A stretch of 64,000 nt of DNA from Scatophagus argus (GCF_020382885.2 NC_058500.1:25829233-25893232), one strand, 5' to 3'; counted from the stretch's first letter, positions 1-12,224 are shown. Numbers and translations are program-made. Notes: a model not told the origin generated them from the sequence alone.

Positions 1-842
1 ATTCTATTTGATCTTTTTTTTTTCAAAAGTAAAGTGAGAACTCATTTGTATCTAGTTATTCTGTTTGTCATTCCAAGGTTCTCCACTAAGATCATTTAAG
101 TTAATCAGATCTAACGCCTCTAAATGGTCAGGAGAACAAAACCTTCCTTCCTAAAAGACTGAGCTATATCCACGAAAAAAGGAGGGCAACAAGAGAGAAA
201 CACTGGGAGTGATAAGCTTCAGTCAGAGTTGTCTACCTTAGTGTCACAGCTCTGTCTTATGTTGGCAGTATGAGGGGAACTGAAATGCACTGCCAGTTCC
301 CTCCTGGTGACAGTACAGTGTTCCTTCTGTCTCAGCGCATGTGCAGGCAGCTGGCTGTCCAACACAAACCACACAGAAGAAAATCAGTGTTTAGGATTAA
401 GACAAGTTAAACTCAACAAGAAAGATCAACTAAATCAACATCATACACGGAGACCAGGACTTGCTTGGACAAGTTAAATATCAAAATGTGTGCAGATACC
501 TAAACCTTTCACACAAGATTTGTTGGCAAATCAATTACTGAATATACAAAAATCTGTCTGAGGTCAAATAACAAGAGTGGCAATATTTTTGATGACTGAA
601 CATGATTTAATTATTATCGTGTAATGTAACTGAAGATGTTATTACTGATTTTTGACACATTTTCAGATGCTGTTGACTGTTTCAAATTTTACAAGTAATG
701 TACACATACAGATTTTTAGTTGTGTTATGTTTTAGAAAGAAGCATCATTAATGACTGAGAATAACATACAGGACAAAATCCAACAAGACTATTATCCAAC
801 ACAATCACTAAAAAGAGATTGTTTAGCTTTTTTATGCTGCAA
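1..842. other. Intergenic, no supported gene
   Basis: I see no gene with confidence here. On the minus strand a reading frame runs open from about 402 to 216 behind a pyrimidine-rich stretch, which could be a terminal exon, but the protein is not recognisable and no partner exon was found. Confidence 0.5.
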
Positions 843-1080
843 CCTAAGATAAGATAAGATAGTTTTTATTGTCAATGCAAATACAATGAAACTGAAAAGA
901 GACACTGCTGAAGGTGCATTTTGCTAAAAACAAGAACAAGCAATAAAGACAAGATAAATAAGAACACCACAAGTACATAAGATGTCAGTTATATAAAAAA
1001 GTGAATATATTGGACATTTACAAACAAAGGCAAGAAAAAGGAGGAAAAGTGTGAATAAGAAGGACTGTAAACTCTACAGA
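843..1080 (-). mobile_element. LINE 3' tail fragment
   Basis: The stretch opens with repeated AAGATA units followed by a TTTTTATTGTCA motif. This is the reversed 3' end typical of Rex/CR1-like fish LINEs and is also seen near 30525 and 21594. No coding part remains. The family assignment is by pattern memory. Confidence 0.45.
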
Positions 1081-2667
1081 GAGAGCTGACAACAGACATT
1101 ATGCACTGTGTTAATATCTTTATAACAACCAACTGCTTTTACCAGACTACCTATTGTAGGTTAAGATATCTGCAGAACAAGAATGGACTGTCTGAGCTCA
1201 GGCAGAATAAAGGAATAGGGCACTCTCGCGGTTTTACACATTACAATGCTGAGGCCATACTTCTAAGTATGGTTATGCCTTAATTAAGAAACTGTTGCCC
1301 AGCATTGAACCTCCACAGGATCAATCTATGCTGCATGTGAGCCGGTCAGTTTTGCCAACTGCCAGAAACCAACCACTCAAATAAACTTAATTCTTTTAAG
1401 ACATGACAGAACATGTTAAAAACCAATCAGAAAATACTAACACGCAAACACTACCAATACAATGAAAACAAACAAAAACCAGAATCTGCAACATGCCTTC
1501 TCATGAATTTTAAATTCTACCCTGGTCTAGAAGAACCTGCTTGAATTTGCTATTTACACACCACACATAGATTACCAAGTCCTATAAATCCATTTTCGTA
1601 GTTCACAAAACGTAATTTAGAATTTTAATTTTAAAAAAAAGTCAAAAAAGGTTAGACTTCAGATATCAGATTCCATCTGTGTCTGAAGAGTAATACAATT
1701 TAATGACCTACCTCTTGTTAGCTGTTATTTAATATGATTATAACCTCAGAAGACACTTACCTCATAAATAAGTGAATTCTGCCAAATCAGTCCTACTTCA
1801 AAACCCTCATTAAAAACATCTAGCTTATCCATCCTCTACATTCAAAGCAGCTGATAAACTAATTATTACTTTCGATTAACAACGAAACATCTCCACACCG
1901 AAAGCTTACTTGAGTCTTCTAAACATTAACACATGAGCTGAGTGGGGAAAATCCAACAGCAGGAGTAACACATGGTTACAGAAGCAGAAGACAGAAGTGC
2001 TGACAAAGTGAGGGCCTGCCAGAAATAATTCATTTCCTCTTCTCATCAAACCAGGTTTCATTCATACTGTAGGCCATGAACTATAATCTAGCTAATTAAT
2101 TAATTCCCACTAAGGTGATGTTTGGGTTGGGCTAATATGACCTTTTTGCAGTCAGTACACACAGATTTATGGATTTTTTCTAGCAACTTTCAATTAATTC
2201 AACAGTGTAAATACTAAAGAAAAGCCCGGAGCCCTCCTCCATCAAGCTAGAAACCTGGCCTGATCTAAAAACTGCACTCACGAATATTTTGATATCAACA
2301 TTGAGTTGATTGACTATGGGAGGGTGTAGCTTATAGGGACAAGCTCACAGAGAATCATCACAAACTTTGCAGTTTCTCTCAGTTCCTCCATCGCGGTTTT
2401 CTGTCTTTCAGTTCATTTTTTGATTTGTGGGGATCACAGTTTTACTGTTTTGGTTTCCTTTAGTCCCCTCAACACCCTGGTTTTCACCAGTGCACCAGCT
2501 GTTGCCAAGGAGGAAGCTCTTAAAGCACATACACCAACTGCTCAGCAGAAAACAGAGTAGAGACGAGCTAGTGAACATAGTGAAAGATTTAGCAGCTAAA
2601 GAGCCAGATAATGTTGTGTCATTGTTGTGTTAGCAGCTTCTTCTGCTGCCTAAAATCTCATGTGCAT
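1081..2667. other. Intergenic, nothing identified
   Basis: This is AT-rich sequence with only short chance reading frames on both strands. I saw no splice-bounded coding exon, RNA gene or clear repeat. Confidence 0.5.
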
Positions 2668-2843
2668 TGCAGTGGTTAGCACTGTCGCCTCACAGCAAGA
2701 GGGTTTGAATCCTGGTCTGGGCCCTTCTGTGTTTGCATGTTCTGCCTGCGCCAGTGTGGGTTTTCTCTGGGTACTCTGGCTTTCTCCCACTATCCCAAAA
2801 ACATGCACATTAGGTTAATTGGCTACTCTACATTGCCCCTGTG

Positions 2844-2894
<51 letters not shown>

Positions 2895-3024
2895 TTGTCT
2901 GTCTTTGCATGTCAGCCCTGCGATTGACTGGCAACAAGTCCTGGATGTACACCATCCCTTGCCCGTAGTCAGCTAGGATAGCCCCCCCTCCAAGACCCTG
3001 ATGAATAAGTGATGGATGGATGGA
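2668..3024 (+). mobile_element. tRNA-derived SINE (V-SINE-like), 5'-truncated
   Basis: The sequence starts at GCAGTGGTTAGCACTGTCGC, has a diverged B-box (GTTTGAATCC), the conserved central block GTTTGCATGTTCT, and ends in GGATGGATGG repeats. It is the same family as the fuller copy at 45071-45438. The first bases of the tRNA-like head are missing. It is non-autonomous and would depend on LINE enzymes to move. Confidence 0.8.
2847..2893 (+). repeat. (GT)n microsatellite inside the SINE
   Basis: This is an uninterrupted GT run of about 47 bases within the SINE body. The copy at 45071 has only a short GTGTGAGAGTGTGTGG stretch here, so the run expanded after insertion. Confidence 0.95.
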
Positions 3025-3945
3025 ATTATGACCTCAAAAAACAATATGCTCTCCAGTTATTAATATTTTATTTTATTACTATTATTCAGTTCTTTATTAC
3101 ACAGTTTGTGCAAGGTGGCTATCAACCAGCCTCTACAGTGCTAACTGCTGTCATGAAGTCTTAATTTTCATAAATTCACTTCAACTACAGTACAACCATG
3201 TTACCCTCAATTGCATCTTTTCTTTGTGCCTCAGTGTATATGACTATGCCCACTGACTATGCATGAAGAGATGCAAAAACAGCATGCAAGGAGGAAGAAA
3301 CGAAGAAAGACATTTTAAGAGAAATGGTTTGAGATGCACTGAACAATCGGCCAGGGACCCGAATCGGCCGGGTTTCAGCATACTCGACCCAGACCCGAGC
3401 TGAACACATTTTGAAGAAGCTAGCAAAGATATCAGTGCACCCCGAGAAATTATATGTCTATTCCTCTGAAGCATCACATGAAAGAACACGTTTCTGATGA
3501 CAGCAGCAGCTGATCACAGTTGGATTGGCTGTCAGTTGGCCTTAAGAGCTGTAGAGGCTTTTGATGGAGTTGTGTTTGTGCAGAGCAGCAGTGTTTTCTC
3601 TCTGTCATTTGTTAGCCGTTTAACAAACACTTGCACATGAATATGCTGCATTCTGTATTTATACTGTGCAAGGTGTTCTGCTACAGGCACAGGAGACGTT
3701 TCTACTAGCAGAATGTGTCTTTATATTTTTTATTCAATAATTAAATTTGTATTTATTGATATTATGATTATGAACTCCTTATTTAATAACCCAGTATATG
3801 ATTATGGATTTATTAGGCTAAATGTTGCAGGGCATGTTGAAATTATTCATCCTCAGGAATTATCAGCGTCACAGGTGACAGAATGGAAATGAAAATAAAT
3901 GATGTAAGAAGTGTTTCTTGCTGACAGACAGGTTCTTCATTATCC
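3025..3945. other. Intergenic, no supported gene
   Basis: No gene is supported. A stretch near 3335-3465 with repeated CGGCC and GACCC motifs resembles degraded DNA-transposon sequence, but I could not assign it. Confidence 0.4.
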
Positions 3946-3949
3946 ATAG

Positions 3950-4060
3950 TTCCAATATTTCTGGTATTATTGAGGTTGATACACATCTCTGTTTGCATGC
4001 TCCTTCTCTCGACCCCACCCCCACCCTCTCTCTCTCTCTCTCTCTCAATCTGTCTTGATT
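3950..4060 (+). mobile_element. L2-like LINE 3' UTR fragment with (CT)n
   Basis: The run (TTCTGGTATTATTG..., ACATCTCTGTTTGCATGCTCCTTC, then a CT tract at about 4027-4047) matches the 3' UTR of the L2-like element at 6030-6140 in order and wording. It lies immediately left of hAT copy 1. Confidence 0.55.
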
Positions 4061-4108
4061 TTACGAAACAAAAGACACTCCCAGAGGGGGAATAAATCTA
4101 TAATCTAA

Positions 4109-5455
4109 GACACGTGTCAGACACAAGGCCCGTGGGCCGCATCCCGCCTGCCAAGCCATTTTATGTTGTCCGCAAGAGGTTAAAGGGTTTTATTTATTAT
4201 TATGTTATGACTCTGTGCTGCTACTACATCTCCCACAATGCGCCACAGTTGTTTGACTGCATCCCACCACTAGAGTGGGGTGTTTCCCCACCTGTGATTC
4301 CCCAACACACTCGGACGAGAAAACTCAACAAATCAACAAAATGTCCAAGAAAAAAAAATTGATGAAGAAGGACGGCGATTTTATGAAAGATGGGAAAATG
4401 AATACATGTTTGTACTAAACCAGTATGCCTTTTATGTCACGAGACAAAGTCAGTGATGAAAGAGTACAATATATGTCGGCATTATGACACAAAACATGGC
4501 ACTAAATGTCGCAGCAGGATATGTTTACAAGAGCTACATCCAAGAGCGAAGCAGCAGTGAAAGCTAGCTTCATAGTAGCAGAGGAAATTGCTCGCGCTTC
4601 CAAGAGCTTCTCTGAGGGTGCGTTTGTAAAGCAGTGCATGCTGAAGGTGTGTGAGAAAGTATGCCTGGACCAGGTACAGACGTTTACAAATGTCAGTCTG
4701 TCAAGGAACACCATTTCAGACCGGGTGAAAGAGCTAGCAGGGAATCTTCCATCACAGATTACTAAACAAATAAGCAGTTTTCTGGCTTATTCACCATCGA
4801 CGAAAGCACAGACAACACAGATACAGCACAACTGTCCGTTTTTGTGCGAGGCGTAAAGGCCGATCTGTCTGTCACCGAGAAGCTGCTGGATGTGGCTGCC
4901 ATGCATGGGACAACAACAGGGAAGGACATTTTTGAGGTGGTGGACAAGTCCGTAACTAGCTTTAAATTACTGTGGGAAAGATTGGTGGGGCTCACTACAG
5001 ATGGCACTCCCGCTATGTGTGGCGAAAGAAGAGGTTTGATTGGACTGGTGAAAGAGAAAATGCTACAAGAAAACTGCCCCGCACCTCCGATAACCTATCA
5101 TTGCATCATCCACCAAGAGACTCTGTGTGGAAAGGTTCTGGAAACAGATGATATTATGGCCACGGTAATGAAAACAGTGAGCTTTATTCGTGCGGATGGG
5201 CTAAATCACCGCCAGTTTCAGCACTTTTTAGAAGAGGTGGGCGCTGAGCTATTCAGTTTTTTCATGTGCTCAGTTGGCAACCAATGTAACCTGGTTAATT
5301 AATGAATTTGACCGACGCTTTTCTGACTTCAGAGCGCAAAAGCCCGATTTTCCCATCTTTGCCAATCCCTTTGCCGTCAACATTGACAGTGCACCTCATA
5401 ATCTTCAAATGGAATTAACTGAACTTCAGAACGACAGTGGCCCAGGGTCAAAGTT
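4109..5455 (+). pseudogene. hAT transposase pseudogene, copy 1 (GTF2IRD2/ZBED-like)
   Basis: This is a broken hAT-family transposase whose host-gene relatives are the GTF2IRD2-type proteins. It reads in pieces: 4506-4856 (N-terminal part of the catalytic region, including the run VSLSRNTISDRVKELAGNLP), 4844-5302 (central RNase-H-like part with [15 protein letters not shown]) and 5274 onwards ([18 protein letters not shown]). Frameshifts lie near 4800-4860 and 5260-5300, and segments are missing compared with copy 2 at 36245. The element head carries a GGCCCGTGGGCC palindrome as in copy 2. Both copies are plainly inactive. After 5455 the sequence passes directly into LINE sequence. Confidence 0.85.
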
Positions 5456-5906
5456 CCAGGATGCTGCACTCGAGGACAACGTCCATGCATTCATTACCTC
5501 TAGACTGGATTACTGTAACTCCCTTCTATCAGGCTGCCCCAATAAATTTATAAAGACTCTCAAGCTAATCCAGAACGCTGCAGCACGACTACTGACAAGA
5601 ACCAGCATGAGAGACCATATTTCTCCTGTTCTGGCTTCTCTACATTCTCTACCTGTAAAATTCAGGATAGAGTTTAAAATTCTCCTCCTCACTTATAAAG
5701 CCCTGAACGGTCAGGCACCATCCTATCTTAAAGAGTTAATAGTACCCTATTATCCCACCAGAACTTTGCGTTCCCAAAATGCAGGGCTACTTGTGGTTCC
5801 TAGAGTCCTCAAAAGTAGATTGGGAACCAGAGCCTTTAGTTATCAAGCTCCTCTACTATGGAACCATGTTCTGGTTTCGAAACCTACTGCGATTACTACT
5901 GTTTAG
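5274..5906 (+). pseudogene. Chimeric open frame: hAT tail fused to LINE C-terminus
   Basis: A 210-codon open frame begins in hAT sequence (roughly residues 1-57, with [20 protein letters not shown]) and continues without a stop into an L2-like LINE C-terminal region (from about residue 63, with [19 protein letters not shown], then [20 protein letters not shown], then [19 protein letters not shown]). The fusion point is near 5450. It lacks the reverse-transcriptase catalytic core and the hAT catalytic acidic residues. I regard it as a by-product of nested insertion and deletion, not a gene, though the frame is unusually long. Confidence 0.75.
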
Positions 5907-6096
5907 TCATAATCTGATTTAAATCTGTTATGACTCAGTACAGCTACTACCATTATTGTTACTACTATTGTTATCAAAATCGCCATAATACCTTCTGTAT
6001 ACTTCATTGTCATTATCATTATCTACATTTCCGATACTTCTGGTAGTATTACTGCTGCTATGCATCTCTGCTTTTGTGCTCCTTCTCTCACACCCC

Positions 6097-6142
<46 letters not shown>

Positions 6143-6593
6143 ACCGGTCAAGGCAGATGGCTGCCCATCTTGATAGGATAGGATAGTGATTTTCAACAGC
6201 ACATAAAAAATACATGAATGTTACAGCAGTTCATTATAATTTCAGTCTTGTGAAATGTTAAAATCATATTGAGGTGGTAGCAAAAGTGAAACTAAACAGT
6301 TGAGATTTTGTTTTACTTGTCTTTTTAGTAATGTCATTTTCATGTTGTTAACTGCTTTCCTGCCTGTACAACATCCATTGCACGTCTGCCCGTCCTGGGT
6401 GAGGGATCCCTCCTCTGTTGCTCACCCTGAGGTTTCTTCCATTTTTTCCTGTTAAAGGTTTTTCTGGGAGTTTTTCCTTAGTCGATGTGAGGGTCAAAGG
6501 GCAGAGGATGTTGCTGATGTTATGTTAAGCCCTTTGAGACAAACTGCTTGTAAAAATGGGCTATACAAATAAAGTTGACTTGACTTGACTTGA
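5456..6593 (+). mobile_element. L2-like LINE, 5'-truncated copy (C-terminus plus 3' UTR)
   Basis: Coding sequence for the post-RT C-terminal region ends with a stop at about 5906. A 3' UTR of about 690 bases follows, with a (CT)n tract at about 6100-6136, and ends in the tail AAAGTTGACTTGACTTGACTTG. The last 420 bases (6171-6593) recur in reverse orientation at 56331-56760, which confirms this is one dispersed family. Confidence 0.8.
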
Positions 6594-8895
6594 GCCGGGG
6601 TCTGCTCCGAGGTTTATGCCTTCTAAAAGGCAGTTTTTCCAATTTGAGCAGGTCTAGACCAAACTCTTTAATTAAACAGTTCGTTAGCTTCTATCAATAA
6701 GGCATTAGCAGAAGATCTTGAGGGCTGGCGGAGGGAGGGCAGAGGGAAGAGACACACTGGGGGAAAAACTACCAGCACAAACCCAACAAAGTTAGTAAAT
6801 AAATAAATAAATAAACATAAAGGATTTTTCACACACCACAGTGTTTTCAAAGTCTTTCAAAGTCTTACCTTGAAGGTGATGGATCTTTTTGAATTTAACC
6901 CCAAAAAAACAATGTATGAAGAAAGATTTTTTTTTTTTTTTTTTTTTTACTACCACTTAAGATACAAAAAATATTCTTTGATAGATAGGATTATAATTTG
7001 AGAGAAGAGTTTAATTTAAAGAAATCTTGTGTTGGGACAGTTGTGAGTTTCAATATGTGTGTTGAGGTGGAATGGTTTGGATGGGCAACTCAAGCACAAC
7101 ACAATACAATAATAGTACAGTATAATATATAAATATTACTCAGTTTATAAAAGGAAGTGCTATAATAAATGTTGGATTTTAATTTTTGTGCAATAATGGG
7201 GTGAGAATTCAGATACGGACAGTTTATATATTGTTACTTGCTCATCACACTGGGAGAATATTACTGGCTAAAAGGTGACAACACTACTGTTAGTATAAAA
7301 TAAAACTTAAAATAACATTTTGTTAAAAATGCCATTAAGGAATAAAACTGTCTTTTTGAAAAGGGCCTTTGAAATAGATATGTCTATAATAAAATAAAAA
7401 TGATATCCAGTAAAAATCAGTTAATATCAAAATAAACTTCTCTAAAGCTCCACAAGAGGGCACTCTGTGCTTAAAAAGTCTTTTGATGTATCTGCCCTGC
7501 AAAAAGCCATTACTGGAAGATAAAGAATACCTATCATAACATTTTTGGTCTTGTTAAGCACTGTACATCTTTGTTAATTTCCAGAACATATTACTAATAT
7601 TGTTCAGTCTCGTTCCAGAGATGATCTTGACAATGAGCAAAGTAATGTATAATAATGAATACATAAATGTTCTTGCTGTGTTTTTACTTTGATAGATCTC
7701 TCAAGTTTCCTGCATTGGCAGTGGGTCATAGCTCTTGTTGATAAGGTGCATAGTTAGCAGTAAGGTAAGTCTGACCCACAATGGAAAGAGCCTGCAAGGA
7801 AATTATGAACATGGTTTGAAAAAAAAGACAGTTTAGGTGTCGGCTACCTGCAGATTAAGTGTTTCACTTGTGTATTAACAGACTTTAATTGGTTTCCGTG
7901 ATCTCCATAATCTAACTGGACAGAACAGTGTGAGTCTGTGACTTTGTCGTAACACACAGTGACGTTTCCTTCTTTCTGCCTGCCAAATGCATTTACACAT
8001 CAGTAGTTACTGGGTGAATCACAGCCATACTTCCTGCATGAATCACTTCCTCTCTCTCATCAATCTATGTTCATTTGAGATGTACAGTTTATAAAGTTAG
8101 TTTCAGTAGGTTCATTTTCTATATCAGGTAAAATACTACTCTGGTAAAAATAGAAATATTAGTGTTCTGTATTGATGGTTCATTATCAACTGTTTAGTCT
8201 TTCTCTCTTAAATTCTTTTACAACTATTTTTTATTTACTTGACTCAGTGCCATACAGTTTCCAGTTTCTCAGCCCACTTCTTTGGTCAGAGCTGAAATAT
8301 CTTAACAAATACGTGATGAATTGTCATGAAGGCTTGTTCAAATATTCATGTTCCCCTCCAGATGAATTGTAATAACTTGGTGATCTCTTAGCTTTTCTTT
8401 TAGTGCCATCGTCAGGTCATCATATTAATTTGTCTGGTGTCATGACCAAATAACTACACTACTGAGATTCCCATCAGCTTCAGCTACTGTTAATTAGCAA
8501 ATGTTAGCATGTTGATACACTAAACTAATATGGTGTATTGAGGACCACAAGAATTGTGTAAATAATAAGGAAATTAATTAATTTTTAAGTAATTGTAGAA
8601 TAAAAAGAGAATATTTTTTCATTTTAATTTATCTATGAATAAAAAATAGAAATGGGTTCATTATTTCAGATTATAATGGGCAATAAAATAGGAATTATAA
8701 AAAGAATTTACAAATGAAACACTGATCCATCAAATATTGTTAAAATTAAAAAGTTGATTTACAATCCAAATTTTAATCAGGCATTTAAAAGGGCATTTTC
8801 TTTTCCCATTAACAATTTTATTTACTGTTCAGTTTGCTTACTTTGGCTTCTTCTTTTCACCTTTCCTTTTTTAACCTTTAGCCTTTCTGTGACGC
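6594..8895. other. Intergenic, nothing coding identified
   Basis: This is AT-rich sequence with a poly-T run near 6935-6950 and a small repeat fragment at about 6630-6680 (GAGCAGGTCTAGACC) that recurs at 14590. No gene, RNA gene or splice-bounded exon is supported. Confidence 0.5.
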
Positions 8896-8899
8896 TTTT

Positions 8900-9095
8900 G
8901 GGCCACTTTTGGACAGAAACTGGAAGATGGTAAGATGGTTCCACAGTAGAGGAGCTTGGTAACTAAAGGCTATTGCTCCAGTTTTAATTCTGGAGGCTCT
9001 AGGAACCACAAGAAACCCACTATCCTCGTTGCATACAGTTCTGATCGGATAACAGCTCTACGAGCTATGAGCTCTTTAAGATCAGTTTTTTTATT
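8900..9095 (-). mobile_element. L2-like LINE remnant
   Basis: In reverse complement the run LKELI is followed by degraded sequence including FLWFLEP. This parallels the C-terminal block ([18 protein letters not shown]...) of the LINE at 5456. The fragment is short, diverged and interrupted. Confidence 0.5.
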
Positions 9096-10613
9096 CTGGT
9101 TTCAGGACAATCCAGTCATAAAATATGGCAGAGGTAAATGTTCCAGATTGGAGTTACTTGTGCCTTTAGATGCAACAAACCGCATTACTGGAACTACATA
9201 CATTTATTGCGTTATTGTATATAGGTTTCAGGTTGAAATTATTCTAAATCAAAGTCAGCCCAGTCTTGCAATTCATGTTATCCTCAATTTTACTCAGTCA
9301 CATTTGTTTATTTGTGAAATATCTCAAAAACCAAGCTTGTTTTAACAGGATTGGCCAGGATTACAGCTGAGAGAATAACAGTAAAATGTCATCGCCTGCA
9401 TCAGATCTTGTGCCCTAATGATGGGGCAGTGATACTGAGTTGAAAAGGAGAGAGATCAACACCCCTTTAAATGGCTTTCATTCACGACATTTTGAGCACA
9501 CAGCTCTTCCTCAGACTGAGGAATTATTTCATCTGTGAATTTATTCTGTTAATTCCAATTTTTATTTCCCATCTAAAATAATTAATTCATGTGTAACTTA
9601 ATTAAATTGAACCATTAAATATTTAATATATATATTAATGTGTCTTGATTATACAATTAGTTCGTTATTCATTTATTTAATTCCTTGTTACTATTTCCAT
9701 ATGGCAGAAGTGGTGGACCTCACACCCCATCCTTCTTTGTGAAGAACTGAACCTTTCAAGAATGCCCCTTTCATACCACCTTCTGTTGCCATTGTCCCAA
9801 CTTGTTTGGTCCCTGCCTCTGGCATCAAAGTCAGAATAAGAAGTTGACATGGTCTAGTTTTAAATATATTGTCTTTATACTGTTCTGTCTTGAATATATG
9901 TCAAAAAGTTTTATCAAATTACCACATGGTTCAAGTCATGGTTGAAGAATTCACTCTATGCATGCACAAACTTCCTACTAGTAAACCAGTCAAGATGAAA
10001 GATCAAACAGGTCTCAGAAATGGAGCTTTGACTCAGAAAGACCAACTGACCTCACATGTAACTGCATTAACAGAAGGACTTTGGATGTTGAACTGCAACT
10101 GAACACAAACACAAAGAATGGAAAGATCTTTCAGTGGACTTCCCCTTGACTCGTGATTCAGTGGAATGCTACCATATGACATTGTCATCTCTACCACGAG
10201 AAACATCAAACATAGTGAAGCTGCTTTTGCCACTGGATTGATCTTCAACTGATTCAACTGAACCTTATCTTGTCATACTGTACCATATACAACGAGACAA
10301 CAAGAGCTTTCTAATTGTCTGCTCAACCTGTCATATCAGATAAAGTGATGATGGTAGCTGATATCGCAGAAACTTTGCTGCATGAAATTAGGTAACAACA
10401 GCAGGACTGACTAACATAAAAGTGGAGATGACCAAATTGCATACCTACTGACGGAGCAGTTTTGCACTGTTTTCAGACTGACATGCAGGGATAAAGAGTG
10501 GACTGTGAGTTTCTGTTATACTGTATTATATCTGTATATATACCTGTATTGTATCATATTATACATACTGTAGGCTTGAAAACACAAATTAATTCTTCAT
10601 ATGAAAAAAAGCT
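9096..10613. other. Intergenic space 3' of nppa
   Basis: I see no gene here. The space lies beyond the nppa polyadenylation signal. Short open frames at 8956-9345 and 9869-10102 show no recognisable domain or splice context. Confidence 0.5.
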
Positions 10614-10619
10614 TTTATT
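10614..10619 (-). terminator. Candidate nppa polyadenylation signal
   Basis: AATAAA on the minus strand lies about 290 bases after the predicted nppa stop codon, a reasonable 3' UTR length for this gene family. Confidence 0.6.
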
Positions 10620-10902
10620 TATCTTTATTAGCAACTCACATGCAGTTGTAGTTAACTCCTTTCCCTTAGGATGCTAGATTACACAGTGACAGGAGAATTC
10701 ATTACAGTTAGCAAACAGCCCGTTTGTCACTTCAAACCATTGACATATATACAGTCAATGCTTCACACAGAGAAATGCATACAAGAGATACAGTGCACAG
10801 CTTAACTGTCAGTAATGCGAAGTAAAACATATCCCCTCTCCTTGATTGTGTCTTCAATTGGAGATGAAACAAAAGTTCACCATGTCCCAGCAAACTGTCA
10901 GA

Positions 10903-12224
10903 CTAGCCTGATGGAGAAATGACACAAAAAGGAGGATTGTTAACAATACTTTACTATATTTATGCATATTTCTATCATATTAGCAGCCTACCGATCATTG
11001 TTGGAGTTAAAATAACAAGTTGACATTTGTTTTCACATGAGACAAGAACAGAAAAGCGAAAGTTATCTATCTTTAAAGTTACAATCAGGTGTGATGTCTC
11101 ATGTTGCTTTAATCTTTGAGATAATGTTAGCTAGTTTATCCAAAAAGAGAAGAGACAACTCTCTGTAAGCCAGGTTGTGATTCGAGGAGGAGTTAGATGA
11201 TGAGATCAACTTCTTGACAAAAACAACTATGACTGCAAGCATAATCAGTACTCCTGAAAAATATTCCAGCCAAGACTTCTGACCTCATGGCATAGTATGC
11301 TTTAATAAAAATCCTGATTTAACGTCCTGCCACCATCCTGTTGCAGTCTTACCTCTTCCATTGTTGCATCCCAGACCACTGGCATTTCCTATTCGATCCA
11401 TCCTGGCTCCAAAGCAGCTGGAGGCTCGTTTCCTGGTGGACATTAGCAGGTCCTGCAGGCGGTTCTTCTCACTTATATTCCTGCTGCGGCCCTCAGCTCG
11501 TGACTGAGATCTTTCTGATATAAAAGGTTCGTGGTCCCCCTCCTGGTCTAGGCTCCATCCTCTGCTGACCTGGCTGGACTCAGGCTCTTGGTCTGTCACA
11601 TAATCTGCTTCAGAGTCCACATCCTGGGCTGCTTCAGCTAGAGTCTCCTCAAAGTGCTCCAGTAAAGACTGGCATGGAGAAATAAAGATGGGTCGTCATT
11701 AAAAACTGTTTTACATTGTATCAATTATACATTTTGTCAAAGGCATACTAAACATAGTAAGACATAGTAAACTACTGATTGAAAAGCATCTTCAAATGTC
11801 TTCAGTGTCTTCAAAAGTCTTCAAATGAATCTGTAACTAGAAACAGCCCTTGGTCTTGGACTGGTGTAGAGCTTTTGTGAAAGGTGTCTGTTTTTTTTAA
11901 CAAGATGTAAAAATGAGGACTTTCTAAGTAAGAAGAAGAATCAGAAGAAGAATTCTGATTCTTCTTCTTACTTACAAAGTTTGATATGTGATATGAATAA
12001 ACACCCCAACAACTACTGCAAAACATTTTCTCATCTTTGATCGTAGAATATAAAACTAATTTCTTTGAGATAATGTTCCTGACCTGACAAATTGGTGCTA
12101 TGAAGTTCCTTACCTTGAGCTGAGACAAGTCACTGGTAGAAGAAGGTCTTCCCAGTGTATGGCTGCTAACCAGTGCATGCTGACACAGCAGGACCAGCAG
12201 GCCCCACAGGACCGCAGTCCGCAT
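10903..12224 (-). CDS. nppa: Atrial natriuretic peptide precursor, three exons
   Basis: This encodes the precursor of a secreted cardiac hormone that signals through natriuretic-peptide guanylyl-cyclase receptors (cGMP). Exon 1 is 12224-12114 (37 codons, signal peptide with the core [18 protein letters not shown], donor GTAAGG). Exon 2 is 11668-11353 (105 codons, acceptor CATGCCAG, donor GTAAGA). Exon 3 begins at 10907 behind a strong pyrimidine tract and adds only a split Gly codon and a TAG stop (10905-10903). The predicted length is 143 residues. The ring [17 protein letters not shown] spans residues 122-138, preceded by a basic TRKR site (115-118). The tail NNGRG ends in glycine, fitting C-terminal amidation as known for eel ANP. 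Acidic propeptide and gene order support ANP over VNP, whose tail is longer; VNP remains the main alternative. Exon 3 is the least certain part. Confidence 0.88.
11925..11974. repeat. Perfect 22-bp-arm hairpin in nppa intron 1
   Basis: Arms 11925-11946 and 11953-11974 are exact reverse complements around a 6-base GAAGAA loop. The arm sequence is purine-rich (AGAAGAAGAATCAG core). It lies inside nppa intron 1 (12113-11669), so it would be transcribed. Confidence 0.9.

Noticed and set aside
11285..11352. Continuation of the nppa frame past NNGRGK as coding
   Set aside because: A consensus donor GTAAGA begins at 11352; the continuation is intronic and unlike any known ANP or VNP tail.
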